Positions 27,485-35,553 of a stretch of DNA of 64,000 bases are shown piece by piece (position 1 is the first letter of the stretch; the number at the start of each line of letters is the position of its first letter). Origin of the DNA: Pseudomonas sp. C1C7. Its GTDB lineage: Bacteria > Pseudomonadota > Gammaproteobacteria > Pseudomonadales > Pseudomonadaceae. The notes below the pieces were generated by a model. The model was given only the letters and a program-made list of their open reading frames with translations. It did no database searches and was not told the DNA's origin. The position numbers and the translations under genes were made by a program. The DNA lies in contig NZ_JABFMP010000010.1 of the NCBI RefSeq assembly GCF_013359595.1, positions 62,001-126,000 of the forward strand, in the 5' to 3' direction.

Positions 27485-30430
27485 TTACACCGTCAGGCCG
27501 GCTTTGATCAGCAGGCCTGACGCGTCCACCGCATCGATCTGCCGAGGATCGAGGAAACGCTCGGCGTACTGCCGATAGATGCGTGCCTCGATGAACAACC
27601 TGAACAGCTGCGGATCGATGTGGGCATCGCGGCACATGAACGCCATGATGCCCAGCGCCTCGCTCAGCGACTTGGCCTTCTTGTAAGGCCGGTCGGCGGC
27701 GGTCAGGGCTTCGAAGATATCGGCAATCGCCATCATCCGCGCCGGCAGGCTCATCTCTTCGCGTTTCAAGCGTTTCGGGTAACCGGTGCCGTCCATTTTC
27801 TCGTGATGGCCGCCGGCGATTTCCGGGACGTTGCGCAGATGGGCGGGGAAGGGCAGCTGATTGAGCATCAGGATCGTCTGCACCATGTGGTGATTGATGA
27901 TGTAGCGCTCTTCGCTCGTCAGGGTGCCGCGGGTGATGCTCAGGTTGTAGAGCTCGCCACGGTTGTACTTGTAGCGCGGAACATTGAGTTTGAACCCCCA
28001 GGGATTGTCCGGCGCGATCAGTTCGGTCGCGGGGCGTTCGAACAGGTGTTCGGCCTTGTCCGCCAGCAGCCATTCGGTCACCGGCAAGGTCGGGGCCGGA
28101 GTGCGGGCCTGGCGCTGGTTCTCTTCCCAGGAAACGCCCAGACGGTCATCCAGGGTTCGCGTCCAGGTGCGCTCGGCGATGCGGCGCAGGCGCAGCAGAT
28201 CGTCCTCGGCCATGGCCTCGCCGCCCAGATTGCAGTTGGCGACAAAGGCGAAATCCTCATCCAGCCCTTGCAGCGTGGCATCGCGCAGCTGTGCCAGCGT
28301 TTGCTCATCGCCGCCTTGCGCGAGCGCGCGCCAGTAACTCACCCAGGCATCGCGCTTGAGCACCTCGAAGCGGGTACGGATTTCGTGGATGCGATCGTTC
28401 AGGGTTTCCAGTTTCGTGGCTTTATCGACGACGTATTCGGGCGTGGTGACCTTGCCGCAATCGTGCAGCCAGGAGGCGATGTGCAGCGCCTCCCATTCAT
28501 CCTCGTTGGGTTGGTAGCCACTGAACGCCGGGTCGTTGCTGGTCGCCGCGGCTTGGGCGAGCATCAGCGTCAGGGCCGGTACGCGCTGGCAATGCCCGCC
28601 GGTGTAGGGACTCTTGGCGTCGATCGCGCCGGCCAGCAGCTGGATGAACGACTCCATCAGCCGTTTCTGGCGGGCTTGCAGCCGCTTGCTTTCGATACTC
28701 ACCGCCGCCGCGCCGGACACTGCCTGGAGAAACGCGATGCGATCGGGACGCAGTTTTTCCAGGTCTTCCTTGTTGCCGCTGTCCTCCAGCAGGAACACCA
28801 GCAGGCCCACGGTTTCATTGTGGCGATTGTGCAAGCGAATGCCGATCAGATGAACCCGTGGGCATTCCAGTGCGAGCAGCACTTTCTGCAAATCCCCGGC
28901 CTGTTCGAAACCCAGATTGCTGACGACATTGTCGGCGGTCCACAACTGCTGCATCCAGTCCGGGCTCTGCGGATTTTGCAGTTCGTGAGTCTGCAGGTCG
29001 AAGGACGCCAGGGGTAGAGCCGTCTCCTTGATCACCAGGCCACGGGGTTCCATGCGGTCGTCGTCGCCTTCGCGCAGGTAGATCAGACCGGCCTGGGCCT
29101 GGCCGATCTTCACGGTTTCAAACAGCACCCGTTCCAGCAGAGGATCGAAACGGGTTTCGGCGCTCAGGCTGTCGGTGATCTGGAAGAAGCTCGCCAGGGT
29201 GTCTTTCATCCGTGACATCGACACGCTCAGTTGATCGATCTCCAGCACCGGAGAGCGCCGGGACAGCGGTCGGTTGAAATCGAAACTGCGGATGGCATCG
29301 GCTTCCAGCACCAGGGCTCGCAAGGGTTTGACCAGGATGCGCGAAGTCGCCCAGCCCAGCGGTATGCACAACAGCAACGTCGCCAGGGTAATCAACGCCC
29401 CTTGCCAGCGCATGCGGTAGGCATCGACGAGCAATTCATCTTCCGGCACCAGCATTGCCAGTTGCAGGCCGTTGGGTCCGCCTTCCTGCATGCTGCTGCG
29501 GGCGACGATCCACTGGCGACCGCCGGCATTCAGGCGATTGCCTTCATGGGGGGCGTTGAGCAGTGCATTCAGGCTGGGGTTCAGGTCGGCGGCCTTGATC
29601 AGGCGAGCGGTCTGGTCGTCGATGATCAGGCGGCTGGCGTCGGGATAGGCAACGGCATTGCCGTGGGTATCGAACAGCACGATCTGGGTGGCGGGCGTCA
29701 CCACGTGCTTGGCCAGGGTGGCACTGAGTTCGGCCAGGGTCAGGTCTGCGCCCATCACCACCTGCTCGCCACCGCGCCGGGCCAGGGTGGTACCAACGTT
29801 ATGGGTGGAAAAGAACACATAAGGTTCGGTGGTGATCTGATCTTGATCGCGGCTGGCGCTGGTAAACCAGGTACGGCTGCGCGGATCGTAGCTGTCATCG
29901 GGGTTGCCGTGGCGACTGATGAAGGTCAGGCCCTGATCGAAAAACAGCGATTGGGAATGCACCTGGCCGCTGCTGTTTCGCTCGATGCTCCAGACTTGAT
30001 AAGCCGCTGTTGCTGGAGCGTCGAGCAGGGTTTTCAGGGCCTCGGTTCGCAGCGGTCGAACCATGAAAAAATCGCCGTTGCCGTAGCCCAGGTACAGCGA
30101 CGCCAGATCCGGGTTGTCGATGAGCGACTGGCTGAAGGGTTTGAGCAGTGTCAGGCGCTGTGTCAGGTCGGTGCCGTTGATGGCCGGGTTGACGACTTGC
30201 AGGCTCAGCAGGTGGCGGATTGGTTCATAGGTGGCTTTCAGGTCCAGGCGCACGTCCTGCTCGATGCGCTCGAACAGCTTTTCGCTGCTGGACAGGATGA
30301 TCTGAGTGGTTTGGTGGTAATTGAAGATGCCCAGCACGATTCCGGTAAACAGAAGCAGACAGGTGAACATCACGCTGATGTGAACGTGCAGCGGGAATCG
30401 CCGAGGGTCCGGACGCAGTGGGTCAGACAT
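27485..30430 (-). CDS. HD-GYP domain c-di-GMP phosphodiesterase with dCache and GAF domains, 981 aa
   Basis: Membrane signalling protein: TM1 (about 17-38), a large periplasmic dCache-type sensor (about 45-335), TM2 (about 343-366), HAMP-like, GAF-like (about 425-580) and HD-GYP (about 600-950). Catalytic motifs are H656-D657 in WLHDCGK, the HH pair in IINHH, HHEKMDGTGYP and the DIFEAL segment, so metal binding looks intact. About 155 residues without family similarity are inserted between HDCGK and the HH pair. ATG 30430 follows CGGAG. It lies 48 bp downstream of the hybrid kinase on the same strand, so it is probably the last gene of that operon. Confidence 0.87.
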   Translation of the reverse strand: MSDPLRPDPRRFPLHVHISVMFTCLLLFTGIVLGIFNYHQTTQIILSSSEKLFERIEQDVRLDLKATYEPIRHLLSLQVVNPAINGTDLTQRLTLLKPFSQSLIDNPDLASLYLGYGNGDFFMVRPLRTEALKTLLDAPATAAYQVWSIERNSSGQVHSQSLFFDQGLTFISRHGNPDDSYDPRSRTWFTSASRDQDQITTEPYVFFSTHNVGTTLARRGGEQVVMGADLTLAELSATLAKHVVTPATQIVLFDTHGNAVAYPDASRLIIDDQTARLIKAADLNPSLNALLNAPHEGNRLNAGGRQWIVARSSMQEGGPNGLQLAMLVPEDELLVDAYRMRWQGALITLATLLLCIPLGWATSRILVKPLRALVLEADAIRSFDFNRPLSRRSPVLEIDQLSVSMSRMKDTLASFFQITDSLSAETRFDPLLERVLFETVKIGQAQAGLIYLREGDDDRMEPRGLVIKETALPLASFDLQTHELQNPQSPDWMQQLWTADNVVSNLGFEQAGDLQKVLLALECPRVHLIGIRLHNRHNETVGLLVFLLEDSGNKEDLEKLRPDRIAFLQAVSGAAAVSIESKRLQARQKRLMESFIQLLAGAIDAKSPYTGGHCQRVPALTLMLAQAAATSNDPAFSGYQPNEDEWEALHIASWLHDCGKVTTPEYVVDKATKLETLNDRIHEIRTRFEVLKRDAWVSYWRALAQGGDEQTLAQLRDATLQGLDEDFAFVANCNLGGEAMAEDDLLRLRRIAERTWTRTLDDRLGVSWEENQRQARTPAPTLPVTEWLLADKAEHLFERPATELIAPDNPWGFKLNVPRYKYNRGELYNLSITRGTLTSEERYIINHHMVQTILMLNQLPFPAHLRNVPEIAGGHHEKMDGTGYPKRLKREEMSLPARMMAIADIFEALTAADRPYKKAKSLSEALGIMAFMCRDAHIDPQLFRLFIEARIYRQYAERFLDPRQIDAVDASGLLIKAGLTV

Positions 30431-30478
30431 GCAGGTCACTCCGTGATGGTTAACACACTGCTCAGCGTCCAAGCATAG

Positions 30479-33400
30479 TTAAGCCTCTGTGGTTCTGCTG
30501 TGGTCGTTGTCGGCGATTTGTTGCAGCAAAGCCTGGTCCAGTTCCAGCAATGCGCGCTCCACGGCGGCGGCGCAGTGGGCGACCTGCTCGGGAGCAAAGG
30601 GCGTTCGGCAAGTGCTTTCGAGGGCTTCGCAGCTGTCGATCAGTCGAGAGGCCTGGACGATCCGGGCGGCGCCCTTGATTTTGTGGGCAATATCGAGAAA
30701 CGCCTGGGGCTCGGTGGAGTCGCGCAGCGCCAGCAGGCCCTGGCGATCCTGACGATTGCTGTTGAGCAGTTCGGTCAACAGGCGCAGGTTCAACGCCGGG
30801 TTGCCTCCCGTCAGCTGCTGCAAACCTTCGAGGCGGAAGGCGGGGGAACGGACCGTCGGTGCCAGGCCTTCGACCCTGTGGCTCAGAGCCGTCAGCGTCA
30901 GGGGTTTGAACAGGCAGTCATCCATGCCCGCGCGCTTGCAGCGCTGGACCTCTTCGGGTTGGGCATTGGCGGTGAAACCCAGGACGGTGCACGGCGCTTG
31001 TCGCGTCTGTTTTTCGTATTGGCGGATGGCCCGGCACAGCTCGTAGCCATTCATGACCGGCATGTTGCAATCGACGATCACCAGATCGAATGCGTCCGCT
31101 TTCCATGCCTCGAAGCCTTCGCGGCCATCCGCTGCGACGCAGAAGCGATGACCGAGAAATTCCAGCTGCTGGCACATCAACAGGCGATTGGCGGCATGGT
31201 CATCGACCACGAGCACCTTCAATGGAGCACTCACGGCGTAGACAGGTGGGTCAGCTTCCCTCACTTCAAACTCCCGTTTCAGTGCCGGCAACAGCAGCGA
31301 CATTTGCACACGCGTACCGACGCTGGGCTGGCTGCTCAGTTGCAGGCTGCCGCCCATCCTTTCACACAGGCTGCGGCTGATCACCAGTCCCAACCCGGTG
31401 CCACCCTGAGCTGTCTGCCCGGTGTTGGCGGCCTGGGTGAAAGGCTGGAACAGTCGTTGCTGATCCTGCGGGCTGATACCGATGCCGCTGTCCTCGACCT
31501 GCAACTGCATCTGCACCTGATCGGGCTCGTTGGTCGGGTGCAGTTCGACACTGATCCTGACCTGACCCTGTTCGGTAAATTTGATGGCATTGCTGACCAG
31601 ATTCGACAGCACCTGTTTGAAGCGCAAGGGATCGAGCAGGACGTCGACGGGTGGATCCACCGGATTGAAATCCAGCTGCAGTTCCAGGGCTTTCTGCCGA
31701 GCCAGTCCGTCGAATATCCGCACCACGGACGCCACGACTTCCCGTAAATTGACCCGTTCGGGGCTCAGGCTCAGGTGCCCGGACTCGATGCGGGCGATGT
31801 CGAGAATGTCGCCGATCAACTCCAAAAGGTCCCTGGCCGAGTTGTAGGCGACATCGATGGCGGGACGATCCGGGTGTTGGTGCTCGATGCGCTTGAGGGT
31901 CAGTTCGAGCATGCCGATGATTGCATTCATCGGCGTGCGGATCTCGTGGCTCATGGTTGCCAGAAAGGTACTTTTGGCCCGGTTGGCTTCATCGGCGCGT
32001 TCCTTGGCGCAACGCAGATCATCGAACAGTTGTCGGCGTTCGCTGATGTCGATCCAGCCACCGATGATGCCCTGCACCTCGCCGCTGGAGTCGCGGTAGG
32101 GCAGGATCCAGTGATAGATCGTCAGCCGGCGGCCGCCGATGTGCATCGGTCGGTCGAGGATCAGCGGCGTGCCCTCGGCCACCACGCGCTGGTAGTCGGC
32201 CTGATATTCCCGGGCCTCGAAAGCATTGCTCAGGGAGCCTTCGATGACACTTTTGCCGATGACGTCCTCGCGTCTGGCATTGAAGGCTTGCAGGTAGCTG
32301 TCGTTGCAGCTTTGCAGCAGGCCCTGGCGATCACGCACGTAGATCGGATGCGGCGTGCCGTTGACCAGCGAACGCATGAACTCGAATTGATCGCTCAAGG
32401 CACGTTCGGCGGCTTTGCGTTGATTGATCTGACGCCGCATGTAGGCGTTCCAGGCAACGGAGATCAGCAACAGGACGCCGGCACCGATGACGATTTGGTA
32501 GAACAGCCGGTGGTAGTGACGCCAGGAGTTTTGCGCAGACGCCGAATAACCCCGCCAACGGCTGTTGATGATGCCCAGTTCTTCCGGCGAGATGCTCAGC
32601 AGGGCCTTGTTGAGAATGTCATGCAGCTCCTTGGCCCCGTGCTTGGTTGCCAGGGAAAAGGCGGCCTGTTCGGTGCCGATGGTGGTGCTGATCTGCAGGG
32701 TATGCTCGAACAGGCGCGAAGAAATGAAGTAATTGGCGATCACCAAAGAATTGACCGCGCCTTCCGCCAGGCCTTCGGCGAGCATTTCCACGGCGCTGAA
32801 GGTGTCGGGGGTTTCAATGACCTTGATCAGTGGAAACTCGCGCCGCAGATAGTCCACCAGCGGATGGCCCTGGGCGATGGCCAGGCGCCTGCCTTCAAGC
32901 TGCGTCAGGTTAGCGGGGCTGTCTTCGGCCTTGCGCGTCAGCAGGACATAGGAGTTTTGCAGGTAGGGACGGCTGAAATTCAGCAGGGTTTCCCGTTGCG
33001 CGCTGGGGAGCAGGGCGGCGATCAGGTCGGCCTGGTTGGCCTCGACTCGCTGGATCATGTCGCTGTCGCTGCGGCTGCGCTGGATGTCGAAGCGCAAGCC
33101 GGTGCGCAGCCTGATCAGTTCGAGCAAATCCGCCGCGACACCACGCAGGTTTCCCTCGCTGTCGAAAAAGGTCAGCGGCGCGAACGCTTCGTTGACCACC
33201 ACGCGCACCACCGGGTGTTGCGCCAGCCAGCGTTCCTCGCTGTAGCTGAGTTCCAGTTTGTGATCGGTGAGCAGAATGTCGCTGCCGGCGCTCCAGCGCC
33301 GGGCGATGTTATCGCGAACGCTGGAGGGCACGGCTTCGAGCATCGCGTTGACGATGCCCAGCAGTTCGGGATTGTCCTGGCGCACCGCGAAACTGAAACC

Positions 33401-34132
33401 ATGGGCTTCGTGTTTGCCGAAACTGGCCATGCGGATGTTGTTCAGGTAACCCTTGTTGATGATGTAGTGGGTGGAAATGGTGTCGCCGAGAAACACGTCG
33501 GCCTGATCGAAGGCAACCGCGTTGATCGCGTTCTGGTAGGACGGATAGGAGGTGATGAGCGCCTTCGGATACAGGGCCTTGACCTCGTCCAGCGGCAGGT
33601 AGTGATAGACCATGCTCAGGCGCATGTCGGCCAGCCCGTCGGTGAGGGCGCGTGATTCGCCTTCGCGGGTCACCAGCACCGGCTGGTCCACGGCGTAGGG
33701 TTGGGACAGGACGATATCGCTGTTGCGCGCCTCGAAGCCATTGGCCGTACCCAGCAGGTCGACCTCGCCATTTTCGAGGGCTTCTATGGCTGCGCCCCGG
33801 GAAGGGAAGCGCTGCACCCTGATGGGCAAATCGGTGACCTTGCCGAGGATGCCCGCGTAATCGGCGGTGAAGCCCTCGTAGTCGCGGCCGCTCAAGGTCA
33901 GGTCAAAGGGTGGATAGTCCGGTGCGGAAGTGCCCAGGACCAGTTCCTGCCTGTTCTTCAGCCAGCGCTTTTGTGCGGCGTCCAGTCGAATGTCCAGGTG
34001 CCCGGCCGTCGAACGACTCAGCAAGTCGTAGGTTTCACTGTGCTGTGCCGCGAACGATGAACTGTTGAGGCAAAGGCCGACGGCAATCAGTATCAGATAA
34101 TCCATTACGCGACTGGGCATCCTGTTTCTCAC
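30479..34132 (-). CDS. BvgS/RocS1-like unorthodox hybrid sensor kinase, 1217 aa
   Basis: Phosphorelay kinase with a signal sequence ending SSFAA (about 29), two periplasmic solute-binding (SBP_bac_3, Venus flytrap) domains at about 50-280 and 295-525, TM at 544-565, PAS at about 582-700, HisKA with H729 in MSHEIRTPMNA, HATPase (NAIKF, GGTGLGL), receiver with D1021 in IVDCNMPVMNG and Hpt with H1150 in IAHKIKGAAR. This is the BvgS/EvgS/RocS1 layout. The GTG at 34132 overlaps the regulator stop (GTGA); ATG 34120 is an alternative start. The ligands could be amino acids or nicotinate-like compounds, but this is unknown. Confidence 0.9.
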   Translation of the reverse strand: MRNRMPSRVMDYLILIAVGLCLNSSSFAAQHSETYDLLSRSTAGHLDIRLDAAQKRWLKNRQELVLGTSAPDYPPFDLTLSGRDYEGFTADYAGILGKVTDLPIRVQRFPSRGAAIEALENGEVDLLGTANGFEARNSDIVLSQPYAVDQPVLVTREGESRALTDGLADMRLSMVYHYLPLDEVKALYPKALITSYPSYQNAINAVAFDQADVFLGDTISTHYIINKGYLNNIRMASFGKHEAHGFSFAVRQDNPELLGIVNAMLEAVPSSVRDNIARRWSAGSDILLTDHKLELSYSEERWLAQHPVVRVVVNEAFAPLTFFDSEGNLRGVAADLLELIRLRTGLRFDIQRSRSDSDMIQRVEANQADLIAALLPSAQRETLLNFSRPYLQNSYVLLTRKAEDSPANLTQLEGRRLAIAQGHPLVDYLRREFPLIKVIETPDTFSAVEMLAEGLAEGAVNSLVIANYFISSRLFEHTLQISTTIGTEQAAFSLATKHGAKELHDILNKALLSISPEELGIINSRWRGYSASAQNSWRHYHRLFYQIVIGAGVLLLISVAWNAYMRRQINQRKAAERALSDQFEFMRSLVNGTPHPIYVRDRQGLLQSCNDSYLQAFNARREDVIGKSVIEGSLSNAFEAREYQADYQRVVAEGTPLILDRPMHIGGRRLTIYHWILPYRDSSGEVQGIIGGWIDISERRQLFDDLRCAKERADEANRAKSTFLATMSHEIRTPMNAIIGMLELTLKRIEHQHPDRPAIDVAYNSARDLLELIGDILDIARIESGHLSLSPERVNLREVVASVVRIFDGLARQKALELQLDFNPVDPPVDVLLDPLRFKQVLSNLVSNAIKFTEQGQVRISVELHPTNEPDQVQMQLQVEDSGIGISPQDQQRLFQPFTQAANTGQTAQGGTGLGLVISRSLCERMGGSLQLSSQPSVGTRVQMSLLLPALKREFEVREADPPVYAVSAPLKVLVVDDHAANRLLMCQQLEFLGHRFCVAADGREGFEAWKADAFDLVIVDCNMPVMNGYELCRAIRQYEKQTRQAPCTVLGFTANAQPEEVQRCKRAGMDDCLFKPLTLTALSHRVEGLAPTVRSPAFRLEGLQQLTGGNPALNLRLLTELLNSNRQDRQGLLALRDSTEPQAFLDIAHKIKGAARIVQASRLIDSCEALESTCRTPFAPEQVAHCAAAVERALLELDQALLQQIADNDHSRTTEA

Positions 34133-34755
34133 ACGAGTGCGTTGCGTTTGGCCATTTCGATGAGTTCAACCAGCGACCTGGCCTTGAGTTTCTGCATCAG
34201 TCTTTTCTTGTAAGTGCTGACGGTCTTGTTACTCAGAAACATGCCCTTGGCGATTTCCTTGTTGGTGCGACCTTGTGCAAAAAGTTGCAGCACCATCAGT
34301 TCCCGGTCGTTGACCGACTTGAACAACTCCAGTTCGGCGCAACGGGCTTCGTCGCCACGAACCGGATTCAATGCTTCGCTCGGGAAATAGTTGTAACCCG
34401 ACAACACGGCTTTGATGGCGCTGACCAGTTCGCTCAGGTCTTCCTGTTTACAGACATATCCGGACGCACCGGATTGCATGCAGCGAATCCCGAAAAGTGT
34501 CGGGCACTGTGCTGTCAGTACCAGGGTCTTGAGCGGGGTACTCATTGCGTTGAAGCGCGCCAGCACTTCCAGGCCATCGAGCTTGGGAATGCTGATGTCG
34601 AGAATGACCAGGTCCGGCATGCATTCACGGACCATCTGCATGGCATCGACCCCGTTGTCGGTTTCACCGATGACTTTGTAGCCCTCGTGCTCAAGCAGCA
34701 TACGAACCGCAAGCCGGATGACAGGGTGATCGTCGACAATAAAAACGGAGTTCAT
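34129..34755 (-). CDS. LuxR/FixJ-type response regulator (EvgA/RocA1-like), 208 aa
   Basis: Receiver domain (1-120) with D8/D9, phospho-acceptor D53 in LVILDISIPKLDG and the LTAQ switch region, followed by a LuxR-type HTH (about 145-205: LQLFAQGRTNKEIAKGMFLSNKTVSTYKKRLMQKL). It is the direct partner of the hybrid kinase, whose start overlaps its stop by 4 bp, giving translational coupling. The ATG at 34755 (MNSVFIVDD) is supported by the GGAC box and by homologues; longer in-frame starts precede it. A 14-bp palindrome upstream may be an autoregulatory site. Confidence 0.92.
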   Translation of the reverse strand: MNSVFIVDDHPVIRLAVRMLLEHEGYKVIGETDNGVDAMQMVRECMPDLVILDISIPKLDGLEVLARFNAMSTPLKTLVLTAQCPTLFGIRCMQSGASGYVCKQEDLSELVSAIKAVLSGYNYFPSEALNPVRGDEARCAELELFKSVNDRELMVLQLFAQGRTNKEIAKGMFLSNKTVSTYKKRLMQKLKARSLVELIEMAKRNALV

Positions 34756-34845
34756 AAAAAAGTCCCATGCGAACTGTAATAAAGCGCGCACCTTAGCTCA
34801 GATAGTTGGTGTGACGTATGAACGGACTTGGTTGCAAGGGCAAAA

Positions 34846-34859
34846 TAGGAATCTTCCTA
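34846..34859. promoter_or_regulatory. Candidate response-regulator binding palindrome
   Basis: TAGGAA-TC-TTCCTA is a perfect 14-bp palindrome about 90 bp before the regulator start, in an AT-rich 162-bp gap. TTCCTAC-type half-sites are typical of EvgA/BvgA-class regulators, so autoregulation is plausible; this is inference from sequence form. Confidence 0.4.
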
Positions 34860-34917
34860 CAAGCAAAAGAGAATGGGACTACGTGCCAACTAGATTTTTT
34901 ACGTTGGGTAATGGCGT

Positions 34918-35379
34918 TTATATAAAGTTAGTTGCAGTGTTTGTAGGTTTTCTTGAAGGGTTATTGTTGTTTTTCTGAGCGCTGTTTTTTAACGGGCTCG
35001 AAGTCAATAGTTGTATGAATTCGTCCTGTTTCAGTGGCTTTATCAAATAACCCAGCAATGGGAGATCATGGGCAATTGCCATGTCTTCGATCCTGTCCAG
35101 TTCGGCCGCTGTCAGGCTGCTCAGCAGAATGGCCTGTCTGATCATTCCACGCTGACTGGCGAACTTGACCAGCTCAATGCCGGAGATATCAGGCAAACAT
35201 TGATCGCACAAAAGAATATCGAAAGGTTTATCAGCGCCCAGCATTTTCGTCACTGCACCTTGTGCGCAGTCAGTGGTGATCAATTGGTTGAAGCCATAAC
35301 TTTCGAGCAGGCATTGAGTTGCCTTGAGCTGGAACGGATGATCTTCCACCAGCAAGATGCGCAGATTGTCCTTGTTCAT
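34918..35379 (-). CDS. Stand-alone receiver protein, RocR-like but lacking the EAL domain, 153 aa
   Basis: One receiver domain (about 6-126) with acidic residues E12/D13, D59 in ILLCDQCLPDISG, LLSS (switch Ser) and K in GYLIKPLKQ. The layout VEDHPFQLKAT and the end ILLSS...LLGYLIKPL are close in form to the RocR receiver of P. aeruginosa, but the chain stops after a 27-residue Asn/Lys/Ser/Thr-rich tail with no EAL phosphodiesterase. No remnant of EAL coding is seen in the 162 bp beyond. Composition is AT-richer than neighbours. It lies upstream of the regulator-kinase pair on the same strand. ATG 35379 is used. Confidence 0.82.
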   Translation of the reverse strand: MNKDNLRILLVEDHPFQLKATQCLLESYGFNQLITTDCAQGAVTKMLGADKPFDILLCDQCLPDISGIELVKFASQRGMIRQAILLSSLTAAELDRIEDMAIAHDLPLLGYLIKPLKQDEFIQLLTSSPLKNSAQKNNNNPSRKPTNTATNFI

Positions 35380-35507
35380 ATTTTTATGCTTCTTTTTGAG
35401 CAAAAGAGGCGCGATTGTTTCGCTTCAAAAACCGCCAATCGATCAGTCGTTGCGACATCACTTGTAGGGCGATTCTGCGAACGTTGAATGCCGATGGTGT
35501 TCAGGCG

Positions 35508-35545
35508 GCTGATCGGCCATTACAGCGGCGTAATGGTCGATCAGC
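35508..35545 (-). terminator. Terminator-like hairpin after dgt
   Basis: GCTGATCGGCCATTAC / GTAATGGTCGATCAGC forms a 16-bp stem with one G-T or A-C mismatch and a 6-nt loop, beginning 8 bp after the dgt stop. No long T run follows, so termination efficiency is uncertain. Confidence 0.55.
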
Positions 35546-35553
35546 AGAACTCA

